From assembly GCA_030532685.1 (NCBI GenBank), contig JAUNKN010000004.1:1-64000 (forward strand): a DNA stretch of 64,000 bases, read 5' to 3'. The notes beneath the pieces were generated by a model. That model was not told the DNA's origin. It saw only the letters and a list, made by a program, of their open reading frames with translations, and did no database searches. The stretch comes from Bacteroidales bacterium. GTDB lineage: Bacteria > Bacteroidota > Bacteroidia > Bacteroidales > Bacteroidaceae. This document shows, one piece after another, positions 1 through 8,452 of this stretch. The first letter of the stretch is position 1. The number at the start of each line of letters is the position of its first letter. The position numbers and the translations under genes were made by a program.

Positions 1-1200
1 AGGACCTGTAGCAGGAACACCGAGATCGGTGTCTACGCCATTGATTCTCACCCACCAGTTGCCATTGCTACCGATGTGAGGAGTTTCGCCGGTGACACCT
101 TGATCGCCCTTGTCGCCCTTAGGACCAGTTGCGGGAACTTTCAAGTCTTTGTCTACGCCGTCGATGTTTACCCACCAGTTGCCATTGCTACCGATGTAGG
201 GTGTAGAGCCATCCTTACCATAAGCGGGGTGGCCAGAGTCCTTACCATTGATCCACCAGTTCTTGTTAGGACCAATCACAACTTCAGGGCTGATGCCATC
301 CTTGCCCTTCCAGGGCTTACCTGTATCTTCCCAAGTCTTGCCACCATCGGTACTGATGAACCAGTTGCCGTTGTCGCCAGCCTTGACAGTGGCCGAAGCG
401 GCATCCTTGCCGTTCTCGCCATCTTTACCACGAGAGGGGTGACCAGTGTCCTTACCATTGATGAACCAGTTGTCGTTGATACCGATTGTAACAACGGGGG
501 CAACGGCATCCGTACCACGGTCGCCCTTTTCGCCCTTCCAGCTCTTGCCAGTGTTCACACCATTCACCCACCAGTTGCCATCGGGGTTGGCAACGATGGT
601 GGGAGCAGGAGCATCCTTACCATCCTTGCCGCGAGCGGGAACGCCGAGGCTGGTTGTACCGATCCACCAGTTGCCATCAGGACCGATTGCGGGAGTGAGG
701 CCATCCTTACCATTTTGACCATCGGCACCCTTGTCGCCCTTTTCGCCACGAGCAGGCACACCAGTGTTGCTCGTACCGATCCACCAGTTGCCATCGGCAC
801 CGATGTGAGGGGTCTTACCGTTTTCGCCTGTAGAACCAGAGAGGAAGTACCAGAAGTCGGCCATTGTATTGGTCGTCTTGGGCCATGCCTCAGAAGGCTT
901 GTGAGGGTTGGCCACGGTACCTGAAGAGATATAAGCAACCCACTGGTCGTAGGCGCTGAGACCATCCTTGCCATTCACGCCATCTTTTCCTTTAAGATAG
1001 CGGAAGAAGTCCACTACTGCCACTTCGCCCTTGGGCCAAGCAATAGTACCAGCATTTACTTGGTCTACCCATACTTGGTAGGCACTCTTACCGTCCTCAC
1101 CCTTTGGGCCAGGAGGCATCAAGACATCTACCTCTGCGCAAGAGTAGAAGCCCGATAGCAGCACAGCTACTATCGCCAGAAGAAATGATTTAAGTTTCAT
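1..1200 (-). CDS. surface lipoprotein with collagen-like and GNWW repeats (3' end beyond window)
   Basis: The frame stays open for 400 codons from an ATG at 1200 to the window edge, so the C-terminus is missing. The first 21 residues form a lipoprotein signal (hydrophobic stretch ending FYSC, Cys21 the likely lipidated residue). Residues 22-135 hold two similar units (AYQVW, then AYDQW). The rest alternates short collagen-like G-x-y runs (GPKGEDGK, GEKGDKGADG) with about eight copies of a Trp-rich motif such as DGNWWIG..NTG or GNWWVNG..TG, roughly every 30-45 residues. Repeats of this general kind occur in bacterial and phage surface proteins. The function is unknown; export to the cell surface and a binding or adhesive role are inferred. 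The DNA repeats make the locus prone to changes in repeat number. Confidence 0.8.
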   Translation of the reverse strand, partial: MKLKSFLLAIVAVLLSGFYSCAEVDVLMPPGPKGEDGKSAYQVWVDQVNAGTIAWPKGEVAVVDFFRYLKGKDGVNGKDGLSAYDQWVAYISSGTVANPHKPSEAWPKTTNTMADFWYFLSGSTGENGKTPHIGADGNWWIGTSNTGVPARGEKGDKGADGQNGKDGLTPAIGPDGNWWIGTTSLGVPARGKDGKDAPAPTIVANPDGNWWVNGVNTGKSWKGEKGDRGTDAVAPVVTIGINDNWFINGKDTGHPSRGKDGENGKDAASATVKAGDNGNWFISTDGGKTWEDTGKPWKGKDGISPEVVIGPNKNWWINGKDSGHPAYGKDGSTPYIGSNGNWWVNIDGVDKDLKVPATGPKGDKGDQGVTGETPHIGSNGNWWVRINGVDTDLGVPATGP

Positions 1201-1740
1201 CTTGAATTAAAAATTAGAAAGAATAAAATTTACAAGTAATTCGATTGGACATAGGAATAAGCATCCAACGTCGGCCTATAGGAAGGCAATTTCTCTATAT
1301 CGTTCCTAATATATTATTAGAAAGAAACGACTAAAAAACAGTCAGTTATGTCCAAAACAGACATATACATTCCCTGTCGGGAAGCGTATATCGTCGGTGC
1401 AAAATAAGTGCTATTTCCGAAAACAACCAAGAGAAAAGGTAAATTTTTCCTCTCGAGTTTCTTATTTTTTCGTTTTTTTATTGCCTCACAACATTCCTAT
1501 AGAAGCTCCTTCACACTCCCATCGACCGCTCACTCTCTTTTATTTTCCTCGCGACACCTCGCCTATTCCTCGCGTGCGCGCGTTCCTATATAATAGGGAG
1601 AAAAATTAGCGAAATTTGCTGCCTTCCGAAAAAAGAAACAAAACACCCCTCGCTCAATACTTTGGGACGACCTATATTTGCGACTGACGGAGAAGCCCCC
1701 GACACATGGGGACTCCTTTGCTCAGAATAGGAAAAACGGC

Positions 1741-1805
1741 TTCCCACGTAGAAAATCCTACGTGGGACGTAGGATTTTTTCCTTCCCACGTAGGATTTTC
1801 TGCGT
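1741..1805. repeat. CCCACGTAG-box palindromic repeat, copy 1
   Basis: Three boxes of the family consensus CTTCCCACGTAGGAT lie here in mixed orientation: CCCACGTAG near 1743, the perfect inverted pair ATCCTACGT-GGG-ACGTAGGAT around 1755-1775, and CCCACGTAGGAT near 1786. It sits about 80 bp upstream of the PSP1 promoter. Six related copies occur elsewhere in the window, all between genes. Confidence 0.85.
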
Positions 1806-1881
1806 GCGAGATAGTTTCTTTTCGATACACAAAGAGGGGAAGGAGCACGATGAGTTCATTTTCGGGAAAAGGGCAAAGCGA

Positions 1882-1913
1882 TTTGGCTGCTTGAGGAGAA
1901 ATCGCTACATTTG
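1882..1913 (+). promoter_or_regulatory. promoter of the PSP1-gldH-porT cluster
   Basis: TTTG at 1882-1885 and TACATTTG at 1906-1913 are separated by 20 bp, an exact match to the Bacteroidetes primary sigma consensus. Transcription would begin near 1920, giving a leader of about 260 nt before the ATG at 2182. Confidence 0.75.
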
Positions 1914-2181
1914 CACATTATATTGGCGTGAATGTGCAGCCACGACTCTCTAAGGAAGTTCTTGCCAGCTGCCGTCCGCCCTGCTCCATATAAGAGAGGT
2001 GTATCGCCCCGAGCGGAGTGTCCCTGCACGATGCCGCACGCTCGACAGTGCGTCCCGTACGACATTGGGCTCTTCGCGCTGCGTTGTGCTGGTAGGCGCG
2101 TTTTAGTCCAACCCCAGCCCACGAGAAGTTCCTTTGCTGAACTTGTTCTCCCACCTCTCTCCCACCCTCTGACCTCTTTCT

Positions 2182-3372
2182 ATGACCGATACCACCCACA
2201 CCGATCCCAGTTTGCGCGAATTTGCCGCTTGTGGCTGTGGCTGTAGTTGCCATCAGCTCAACACTTTCGACTATTGGGCCGACATCCCGGGCAATGCCAA
2301 CAGCAGCGAACTGGTAGAGGTGCAATTCAAAAATACGAGAAAAGCCTATTTTCGCAATGACAATGGCCTCGACCTCGTCAAAGGCGACATCGTAGCCGTA
2401 GAAGCTTCGCCTGGACACGACATTGGCACCGTGACACTCACGGGCGGGCTCGTGCCTCTGCAACTCAAAAAATGCCAACAACGGGAAATCGAAGATCTCA
2501 AACGCATCTATCGAAAAGCGCGAGAGGCCGACATTGAAAAATGGTACGAGTCGCAACAACGCGAACAGGACACGATGATACGCGCTCGCCAAATCGCCAA
2601 AGAGCTCGAGCTCGACATGAAGATTGGCGACGTGGAGTATCAAGGCGATGGCGCAAAAGCCATCTTTTACTACATCGCCGATGCACGCGTAGACTTTCGC
2701 CGTCTCATACGTGTACTGGCCGAGGCATTCTCCATTCGCGTAGAGATGCGACAAATTGGAGCTCGACAAGAGGCCGGCCGCATTGGTGGTGTAGGCCCTT
2801 GTGGACGGGAATTGTGCTGCTCGACATGGATCAAAAATTTCCAAACCGTATCGACAGGCGCAGCCCGACAGCAAGATTTGGCGCCTAATCCCCAAAAGTT
2901 GGCTGGGCAGTGTGGCAAACTCAAATGCTGCTTGAACTACGAGCTCGACACCTACAATGAGGCGCATCTCACGCTGCCCCCTCGCAACCAGCCGCTCGAA
3001 ACGACCGAAGGGATATGGTATCATTTCAAAACCGACATCCTCGGTCAGCGCATCACCTACTCGACCGACAAGCGCTTCGCGGCCAACTTGACCACTATCA
3101 GTGCAACGCGCGCCAACGAAGTCATCGAGCTGAATCGCAAGGGCGAGCAACCCGAACAGCTCGACTTGGAAGTCCACCCCGAGGTGGCACGCCCCGTCGA
3201 CTTGGCCGAGCAGGACGACCTGACACGATTTGACAAGGCAAAGACTCCTCGCAAAAAGCGTCGCAAGACCAACAACAATGCGGCCGAAAAAAAGGGCGAA
3301 CGCCCCAACAACGAGCGCCGTCCTCGTCGCACACCTGCCGAGGGGGCCTCGCAAAGCCAAAACGCACGGTAG
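2182..3372 (+). CDS. PSP1 domain-containing protein (RicT/YaaT family)
   Basis: 396 aa. A Cys-rich N-terminus (CGCGCSC near residues 17-23) is followed by the family core with FKNTRKAYFRN and VAVEASPGHDIGTVTLTG. A Cys-containing segment follows (GRELCCSTW, GKLKCCLNYELD), then a basic, low-complexity tail rich in K/R/N/E. Known family: Bacillus YaaT/RicT carries Fe-S clusters and works in RNA maturation and developmental control; Bacteroidetes members are often annotated as signal-peptidase-like and sit beside gldH, as here. The conserved cysteines suggest metal or Fe-S binding (inference). The start is chosen because the preceding frame shows no homology and the promoter lies at 1882-1913. 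Confidence 0.85.
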   Translation: MTDTTHTDPSLREFAACGCGCSCHQLNTFDYWADIPGNANSSELVEVQFKNTRKAYFRNDNGLDLVKGDIVAVEASPGHDIGTVTLTGGLVPLQLKKCQQREIEDLKRIYRKAREADIEKWYESQQREQDTMIRARQIAKELELDMKIGDVEYQGDGAKAIFYYIADARVDFRRLIRVLAEAFSIRVEMRQIGARQEAGRIGGVGPCGRELCCSTWIKNFQTVSTGAARQQDLAPNPQKLAGQCGKLKCCLNYELDTYNEAHLTLPPRNQPLETTEGIWYHFKTDILGQRITYSTDKRFAANLTTISATRANEVIELNRKGEQPEQLDLEVHPEVARPVDLAEQDDLTRFDKAKTPRKKRRKTNNNAAEKKGERPNNERRPRRTPAEGASQSQNAR

Positions 3373-3400
3373 TCTTTTGCTCTTCGTAGCCCCTATCAAG

Positions 3401-4027
3401 ATGTATCTTCATCGTTTTTTTTCGTTCCCTCACAGGCTGTGGTTTTTTTTCTCCATGCAGCCGATTGGGATAGCCCTGCTTTGGACAGGGCTGGCGGTAC
3501 TGTGTGGGAGTTGTGGCAATGAGCTCCCCCCCACTCAATACCGAGGCATCGACACGAAGGGGTGGGAACGCCAAGACAGTTTGTGCTTCTCGCTCGATTC
3601 GCTCCCGCGCACAGCGACCTATGTGCCTCGCTTGCACCTGCGCCACTTGTCGGCTCCGCACTACCCCTACGACGAGCTCCTCGTGCTGGTGGAACAGCGG
3701 TGGGTGCTCCCCACAGCACCTTCGTCGGCTCCGACAGCAGCAAAGCGACAGCCCAGCTATTGGCCCAAGCTACACCCACATCGTCACCGTCCCGTGTCGA
3801 GCCCCGACAGCCTCATCGCGATGCGCCGGGACACCTTGCGCTTTTCGCTCCTACCGCTACATCGTGATGCACGACAACACGGGCTGGCCCTCCAAGCCAC
3901 GATGCTACGGCTCCCTCCTCTCTCCTTACCTCAGGGAGCGCATGGGCGCATCACTGTGCGCCATCTGATGGATCGCGAAAGCCTGCCCGGCTTGCACGAC
4001 CTCGGTTTTGAGCTCCTCCTTCCTTGA
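3401..4027 (+). CDS. gldH: GldH-like gliding motility lipoprotein
   Basis: 208 aa from the ATG at 3401. An internal ATG at 3455 would give 190 aa and still leave a lipobox, but without the basic n-region, so the upstream start is preferred. The signal ends LCGSC (Cys38), predicting an outer-membrane lipoprotein. The body has the family features: an early aromatic/Trp segment (GWERQDSL), a long beta-rich region, and the closing RESLPGLHDLGFEL that resembles the GldH C-terminus. GldH is needed for gliding in Flavobacterium and is widespread in non-gliding Bacteroidales with type IX secretion. It follows the PSP1 gene by 28 bp and its TGA overlaps the next ATG by one base, suggesting translational coupling. 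It is somewhat longer than usual because of an inserted proline/alanine-rich loop. Confidence 0.7.
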   Translation: MYLHRFFSFPHRLWFFFSMQPIGIALLWTGLAVLCGSCGNELPPTQYRGIDTKGWERQDSLCFSLDSLPRTATYVPRLHLRHLSAPHYPYDELLVLVEQRWVLPTAPSSAPTAAKRQPSYWPKLHPHRHRPVSSPDSLIAMRRDTLRFSLLPLHRDARQHGLALQATMLRLPPLSLPQGAHGRITVRHLMDRESLPGLHDLGFELLLP

Positions 4028-4743
4028 TGTCTATGCCCCGTTTTCCTCGTTTTCTCCTCGTGGCACTCTTTCTCTGCGTCCTGCTTCCCAGTGGGGCGCA
4101 ACGTCGTGTGCTACAACATCGTCCCTATGTCGATGTAAGGAGATTTCACTATGGTTTTCAGTTGGGATTTCACGACCAGGCCTTGAAACTCATCAATCGC
4201 GGCAACATCGGCCCCGAGGGACAGCAATGGGTGAGCGAAAACGACTTTCAAAACTTTGGTTTTTCGGTAGGCGTACTCGCTGCTTGGCGCCTCTCTCCCT
4301 ATATGCAGTTGCGTCTTTCGCCCACGCTGCATTTTGGCTCCAAACACTTCACCCTCCGCGAGCAGAGTAGCGGACAGCAACTCACGCAAGAGCTCCGTTC
4401 TTCCTACATTGCGCTACCGCTGCACCTCAAAGTCAATGCCCCGCGCTTCAACAACTACCGCCCTTACGTGCTGACGGGCATGAGCCTCATGGTCGATCTC
4501 AACACGGGCAAAGGCCTCCCCCTGCGCACACATGCCTTCCAGCCCACGTTGGATATAGGGCTGGGCTGTGAGTTCTACCTCCCTTACTTCAAAGCCTGCC
4601 CCGAACTGAGATTTTCTTTTGGTTTTCTCGATGCGTTCATGCATGAGCGTCCCGATCTGACCGAGCCCTCTCAGCTCATTCACACACAAAGCATCGGCCG
4701 CGCCACGCCCTCGATGGTGACTCTCCTTTTGCACATCGAGTAG
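4027..4743 (+). CDS. porT: PorT-like type IX secretion outer-membrane protein
   Basis: 238 aa. The ATG at 4027 overlaps the previous stop (TGATG). A signal peptide ends near SGAQ. The rest is a small beta-barrel with alternating hydrophobic and aromatic strands: HYGFQLGFHDQALK, a central RLSPTLHFGSKHF, and SSYIALPLHLKV followed by RPYVLTGMS. The layout matches PorT/SprT, which is required for secretion of gingipains and other type IX cargo. Other genes here with sorting-like tails (12402-13085, 30897-32801) fit an active type IX system. The generic OMP_b-brl family is an alternative, but length, the LHLKV-type strand and the gldH context favour PorT. Confidence 0.75.
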   Translation: MSMPRFPRFLLVALFLCVLLPSGAQRRVLQHRPYVDVRRFHYGFQLGFHDQALKLINRGNIGPEGQQWVSENDFQNFGFSVGVLAAWRLSPYMQLRLSPTLHFGSKHFTLREQSSGQQLTQELRSSYIALPLHLKVNAPRFNNYRPYVLTGMSLMVDLNTGKGLPLRTHAFQPTLDIGLGCEFYLPYFKACPELRFSFGFLDAFMHERPDLTEPSQLIHTQSIGRATPSMVTLLLHIE

Positions 4744-4785
4744 TAGGCTCGCAGGCTCGCCTTTTTCTTTTTTCTATTCATCTTT

Positions 4786-5481
4786 ATGAGCAAAAACTTT
4801 CTTCGCGCCCTGAAAGCCACGGCGCTCCTTTCGCTCGCCTCTTGCACCCCTCCCAGCGATACGGCGCAGAGCAATAACAACAGCAACATCGGCTCCTCTC
4901 TGCTCCAAGGGCTCTTGGGAGGCGGCAAAAATGTAGCCAAGACTACTGCACAAACGGGCGGTTCCATTCTCGACCACCTCGTGAGCAGCGTGATGGGCAA
5001 CACTCCCCTTACGCCAAAAGACCTTATCGGCAAATGGCACTACAAGGGTAGCGACTGCCTCTTTGAGAGCGAAAACCTCCTCGCCCAAGCAGGTGGCGTG
5101 CTCGTGGCTGCGCAAGTAGAAAGCAAGATAGACCAGCAACTGGCGAAGTATGGCTTCAAAAAAGGGAGCAGCACTTTCACCTTTGCCCCCGATGGTACTT
5201 TCACCGCGACACTGGGCGGACGTCAGATTTCCGGCACCTACATGCTCGACCCTAAGACGCGCAAGTTGCAACTCTCGGCTCTGATGGGACTTTTCTCCCT
5301 CCAACCTCAAGTGGTGCGCACGAGCAAGGGCATCTCCTTCCTCTTCGAGGCCGACAAGCTCCTTTCCTTGACCCGCAGTGTGGCTACGCTGGTGGGCAAG
5401 ACCGATAGCACCGTAGGCTTGGCCGCTTCCTTGATGGAAAACTACAAGGGCATGCGTCTGGGCTTGCAGTTCACCCAATAA
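4786..5481 (+). CDS. DUF4923 family lipoprotein
   Basis: 231 aa. A short signal ends SLASC (Cys20), predicting a lipoprotein. A low-complexity Ser/Asn/Gly segment (to about residue 70) precedes a lipocalin-like domain: LIGKWHYKGSDCLFESENLL, then FTFAPDGTFTATLGGRQISGTY, a pattern typical of DUF4923. Function is unknown. It follows porT by 42 bp and is closed by a terminator at 5510-5545, so it may end the PSP1-gldH-porT transcript. Confidence 0.75.
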   Translation: MSKNFLRALKATALLSLASCTPPSDTAQSNNNSNIGSSLLQGLLGGGKNVAKTTAQTGGSILDHLVSSVMGNTPLTPKDLIGKWHYKGSDCLFESENLLAQAGGVLVAAQVESKIDQQLAKYGFKKGSSTFTFAPDGTFTATLGGRQISGTYMLDPKTRKLQLSALMGLFSLQPQVVRTSKGISFLFEADKLLSLTRSVATLVGKTDSTVGLAASLMENYKGMRLGLQFTQ

Positions 5482-5509
5482 AAAGAACGTTGCCCTCACT
5501 CCGCCAAAG

Positions 5510-5545
5510 GACAAGGCTCAAGCAAGCGCTTGGGCCTTGTCTTTT
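5510..5545 (+). terminator. intrinsic terminator after DUF4923 gene
   Basis: A 14-bp stem (GACAAGGCTCAAGC with GCTTGGGCCTTGTC, one G-T wobble) with a 4-nt loop is followed by CTTTT. Confidence 0.75.
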
Positions 5546-5734
5546 GGTCTTGAAGAAGGCTTGCAGCGGTGAGCCCAGCGGGCGCTTCCCTGAGCGTTCC
5601 CTCTTTCTTTGTCCCCACTTTTTTGCACGGAGCAGGAAGCTGTTTTCCCTACTTCCCGTAACGCACAAAGGGGCAAAAGGCTCAAATTCAGCCGTTCAGC
5701 GATGGGAAGAAGTATCACTTTTCCCCTTATTTCC

Positions 5735-5765
5735 TTGAACAGCTGTCAGCGATTTTGTACTTTTG
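5735..5765 (+). promoter_or_regulatory. promoter of uraA
   Basis: CTTG at 5735-5738 (one mismatch to TTTG), a 19-bp spacer and TACTTTTG at 5758-5765. Start of transcription about 25-30 nt before the ATG at 5798. Confidence 0.6.
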
Positions 5766-5797
5766 CACGCGGAAAACTTGTACACATTTTTCGCTCT

Positions 5798-7021
5798 ATG
5801 TCCCAACTTCCCCCTCAACTCTCGCCTGCACGCCAAATTATCGTTGGTGTGCAGTATCTTTTTGTGGCCTTTGGTGCCACGGTACTCGTACCGCTGCTCG
5901 TAGGGCTCGACCCCTCGACCGCCCTATTCTCAGCCGGCATCGGCACCTTACTATTTCACTTGGTTACGGGAGGCAAAGTGCCCATTTTCTTGGGCAGCAG
6001 CTTTGCTTTCATCGCCCCCATCGTGAGCGCGACCAAGATTTACGGCCTTCCTGGTACGCTCTTCGGCATCGTTGGAGTGGGCCTGGTGTATTTGCTTATG
6101 GCAGGGCTTGTACGCGCCTTCGGCCTCAAATTCATTCATCGCCTTTTCCCTCCCGCCGTCATCGGGCCCATCATTATGCTCATCGGGCTCTCGCTCTCGG
6201 GAGCAGCCGTCAAGATGGCTGCCGAGAACTGGTGGCTCGCGCTGGCTTCGCTGGCCACGGCCATTGTCGTGACGCTCTATGTCAAGGGTTTGTTGAAGCT
6301 CATCCCCATCTTTTGCGGCATAGTCGTGGGCTACGTGCTGGATGCCACTTTCTTCGAGATAGACTATGCCAGCGTGGCCGCCGCTCCTTGGTTTGCCCTC
6401 CCCCAACTCACGCTCCCCACGCTCGAGAGCATCAGCTGGCAACCCATTGTATTTATGATTCCCGTGGCCATCGCCCCCGTCATTGAACACATTGGCGATG
6501 TCTATGTGGTGAACTCCGTGGCCGAAAAGGACTTCACGAAAGACCCAGGTTTGCATCGCACCTTAGCGGGCGACGGTGTGGCCTGCCTTTTTGCCGCTTG
6601 TGTGGGTGCGCCTCCCGTCACGACCTATTCGGAAGTAACGGGCGCCATGTCGCTCACTCGCGTGTGCCAGCCCCGTGTGCTGCAAATTGCCGCCGTGACG
6701 GGCATCGTTTTCTCCATGGTAGGCAAGGTGAGCGCCCTGTTGCGCAGCATCGACCCCGCCATTTTGGGCGGCATCATGCTTTTGCTCTTCGGCACCATTG
6801 CGGGAGCTGGCGTGAAAAATCTTCTCGAACACCGCGTAGACATGAGCAATGCACGCACGCTGGTGATTGTGAGCGTCACGCTCACCGTGGGCATTGGCGG
6901 CGCAGTGTTGGAGCTGGGTAGCTTTTCGATGCAGGGCATAGGCCTTGCGGCCATCGTGGCAGTAGTGCTCAACCAGCTGCTCCCTCAACAGAAGGAAGAA
7001 CAAGAGGCTGCGAAGCCCTAA
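5798..7021 (+). CDS. uraA: NCS2 uracil-type permease
   Basis: 407 aa, about a dozen hydrophobic segments, slightly shorter than E. coli UraA. The NCS2 signatures are intact: VIEHIGDVYVVN carries the conserved EHxGD of TM8, and APPVTTYSEVTGAM carries the TM10 glutamate region that binds the nucleobase. It would import uracil (possibly another pyrimidine or xanthine) with protons across the inner membrane. The start at 5798 matches the family N-terminus (short polar leader then QIIVGVQYLFVAFGATVLVP) and lies just after a promoter. The purine permease begins 85 bp downstream on the same strand. Confidence 0.85.
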   Translation: MSQLPPQLSPARQIIVGVQYLFVAFGATVLVPLLVGLDPSTALFSAGIGTLLFHLVTGGKVPIFLGSSFAFIAPIVSATKIYGLPGTLFGIVGVGLVYLLMAGLVRAFGLKFIHRLFPPAVIGPIIMLIGLSLSGAAVKMAAENWWLALASLATAIVVTLYVKGLLKLIPIFCGIVVGYVLDATFFEIDYASVAAAPWFALPQLTLPTLESISWQPIVFMIPVAIAPVIEHIGDVYVVNSVAEKDFTKDPGLHRTLAGDGVACLFAACVGAPPVTTYSEVTGAMSLTRVCQPRVLQIAAVTGIVFSMVGKVSALLRSIDPAILGGIMLLLFGTIAGAGVKNLLEHRVDMSNARTLVIVSVTLTVGIGGAVLELGSFSMQGIGLAAIVAVVLNQLLPQQKEEQEAAKP

Positions 7022-7106
7022 AACATGGCTGCCCAGGGCTTCGGCCCTGAGCCCTCTTTCCCTTCTCCTCTCGATTGTTGCAAACATTCACCTCAAACAT
7101 TTTTCT

Positions 7107-8408
7107 ATGCAATCCCTGTATCGTCTTGTGGGCTTCGACCCCTCGCGCCATCGTGTGCGTACAGAAATGGTGGCTGGCTTGACCACTTTCTTGACCATGT
7201 GCTACATCCTTGCCGTCAATCCCGACATTCTTTCGGCTACGGGCATGGACAAGGGCGCACTCTTCACCGCCACGGCTTTGGCCTCGGCAGTGGGCACGCT
7301 GCTCATCGCCTTTGTCGCCAAGCTCCCCTTTGCCCAAGCTCCCGGCATGGGCATCAACGCTTTTTTTGCCTTCACGCTCGTAGGCGCCATGGGCTACACG
7401 TGGGAGCAAAGCCTCACCGCCGTATTTGTCGAAGGTCTGGTGTTCATTCTCCTCACGGTGTTCAACATTCGCCAAGCCATTGTCAATTGCATTCCCTATA
7501 ATCTTCGTTTCGCCATTTCGGCAGGCATAGGTTTCTTCATCGCCTTTGTCGGTTTGAAAAACGCAGGCATCATCGTGTCGCACCCCGTGACCTTCGTGAC
7601 CTTGGGCAGCTTCACTCCCGCCGCCATTGTGGCTTGCTTGGGCATCGTGTTGAGCGGTGTGCTCATCAAGTTGCGCGTGCGTGGTGCTTTGTTTTTCAGC
7701 ATTGCTTTTGCCACGCTCATCGGCATTCCTGCTGGCGTCACGATGCTTCCTGGCGATTTCAGCCCCATCTCTTTGCCCCACAGCTTAGCACCTACGTTCC
7801 TGAAGTTTGACTTCTCCGTGCTCACTCGTATAGACATGTGGTTCACGATTTTCGCACTCGTCTTCATCGACATCTTCAACACCCTCGGCACGCTCATCGG
7901 TGCTGCTGCGGGCACGGAAATGATGGACGAGAAAGGCAATGTGAAGCAAATGAAGGGCGCCATGATGGCCGATGCCGTAGCCACCTCGGTGGGCGCTATG
8001 CTGGGCACTTCGACCGTGACGACCTACGTAGAAAGCGGTGCAGGCATTGCCGAAGGCGGACGCACAGGCCTCTCGGCGCTCACCACGAGCTTGCTTTTCC
8101 TCCTGGCCCTACTCTTCTCGCCCCTCTTCCTGCTCGTTCCCTCGGCAGCTACTACAGGCGCGCTGGTACTGGTGGGCGTGTTCATGCTGGCCAGCATCAA
8201 GGAAATCGACATGCACGACATCACCGAGGCCCTACCTTCCTTCCTGACGGTGCTCGTGATGATTCTCACCTATAGCATTGCCGAAGGCATGGCTTGGGGA
8301 CTCATCGTCTATACGCTCGTCAAGCTCCTTTCGGGACGCTACAAGGAAGTTACGCCCACGCTCTATGTCATCTCGGCACTGCTCATGCTGCGCTATCTCT
8401 TCATGTAG
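7107..8408 (+). CDS. AzgA/PbuG-type purine (adenine, guanine, hypoxanthine) permease
   Basis: 433 aa multi-pass membrane protein. Signatures of the AzgA branch are clear: FLTMCYILAVNPDIL near the start, AQAPGMGINAFFAFT, VFIDIFNTLGTLIGAA and GTSTVTTYVESGAGIAEGGR. The family carries purine bases by proton symport. The exact substrate cannot be read from the sequence. With uraA before it and a Tsx-like outer-membrane barrel after it, it forms a nucleobase/nucleoside uptake group. Confidence 0.85.
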   Translation: MQSLYRLVGFDPSRHRVRTEMVAGLTTFLTMCYILAVNPDILSATGMDKGALFTATALASAVGTLLIAFVAKLPFAQAPGMGINAFFAFTLVGAMGYTWEQSLTAVFVEGLVFILLTVFNIRQAIVNCIPYNLRFAISAGIGFFIAFVGLKNAGIIVSHPVTFVTLGSFTPAAIVACLGIVLSGVLIKLRVRGALFFSIAFATLIGIPAGVTMLPGDFSPISLPHSLAPTFLKFDFSVLTRIDMWFTIFALVFIDIFNTLGTLIGAAAGTEMMDEKGNVKQMKGAMMADAVATSVGAMLGTSTVTTYVESGAGIAEGGRTGLSALTTSLLFLLALLFSPLFLLVPSAATTGALVLVGVFMLASIKEIDMHDITEALPSFLTVLVMILTYSIAEGMAWGLIVYTLVKLLSGRYKEVTPTLYVISALLMLRYLFM

Positions 8409-8452
8409 GCCGCGCGCACTGGGTGCTTCCCCTCCTCAAACTTTTTAGATGG

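Larger units (their letters stand above)
1201..2181. other. 981-bp divergent intergenic region
   Basis: No convincing gene. It separates the minus-strand lipoprotein gene from the plus-strand PSP1 gene. It holds an AT-rich stretch (about 1200-1500), a GC-rich patch with an alternating GCGCGCG run near 1571-1580, an isolated TATATTTG at 1673-1680 with no -33 box, a copy of the CCCACGTAG repeat (1741-1805), a good promoter (1882-1913) and a leader of about 260 nt before the PSP1 start. Short open frames here have no recognisable content. Confidence 0.7.
5482..5797. other. 316-bp intergenic region before uraA
   Basis: Contains the terminator at 5510-5545 and the promoter at 5735-5765. Nothing else recognisable. 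The open frame that runs into the permease from 5609 is not used: the family N-terminus begins at 5798, after the promoter. Confidence 0.6.

Noticed and set aside
1388..1399. Shared 12-mer TATATCGTCGGT upstream of the surface lipoprotein gene and again at 32852 upstream of the CotH gene
   Set aside because: Many 12-mer pairs are expected by chance in 64 kb, the distance to the genes differs, and only one site is part of a palindrome.
1396..1620. Third copy of the MITE-like element suspected from the GCGCGCG run near 1575
   Set aside because: The run is present but none of the GTGGARG boxes follow at the expected distances.
1932..2246. 104-codon frame in the PSP1 leader
   Set aside because: Translation is low in structure, overlaps the PSP1 start out of frame and resembles nothing known.
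1918..3399. 493-codon frame opposite the PSP1 gene
   Set aside because: Antisense shadow; the plus strand has a recognised family, promoter and operon context.
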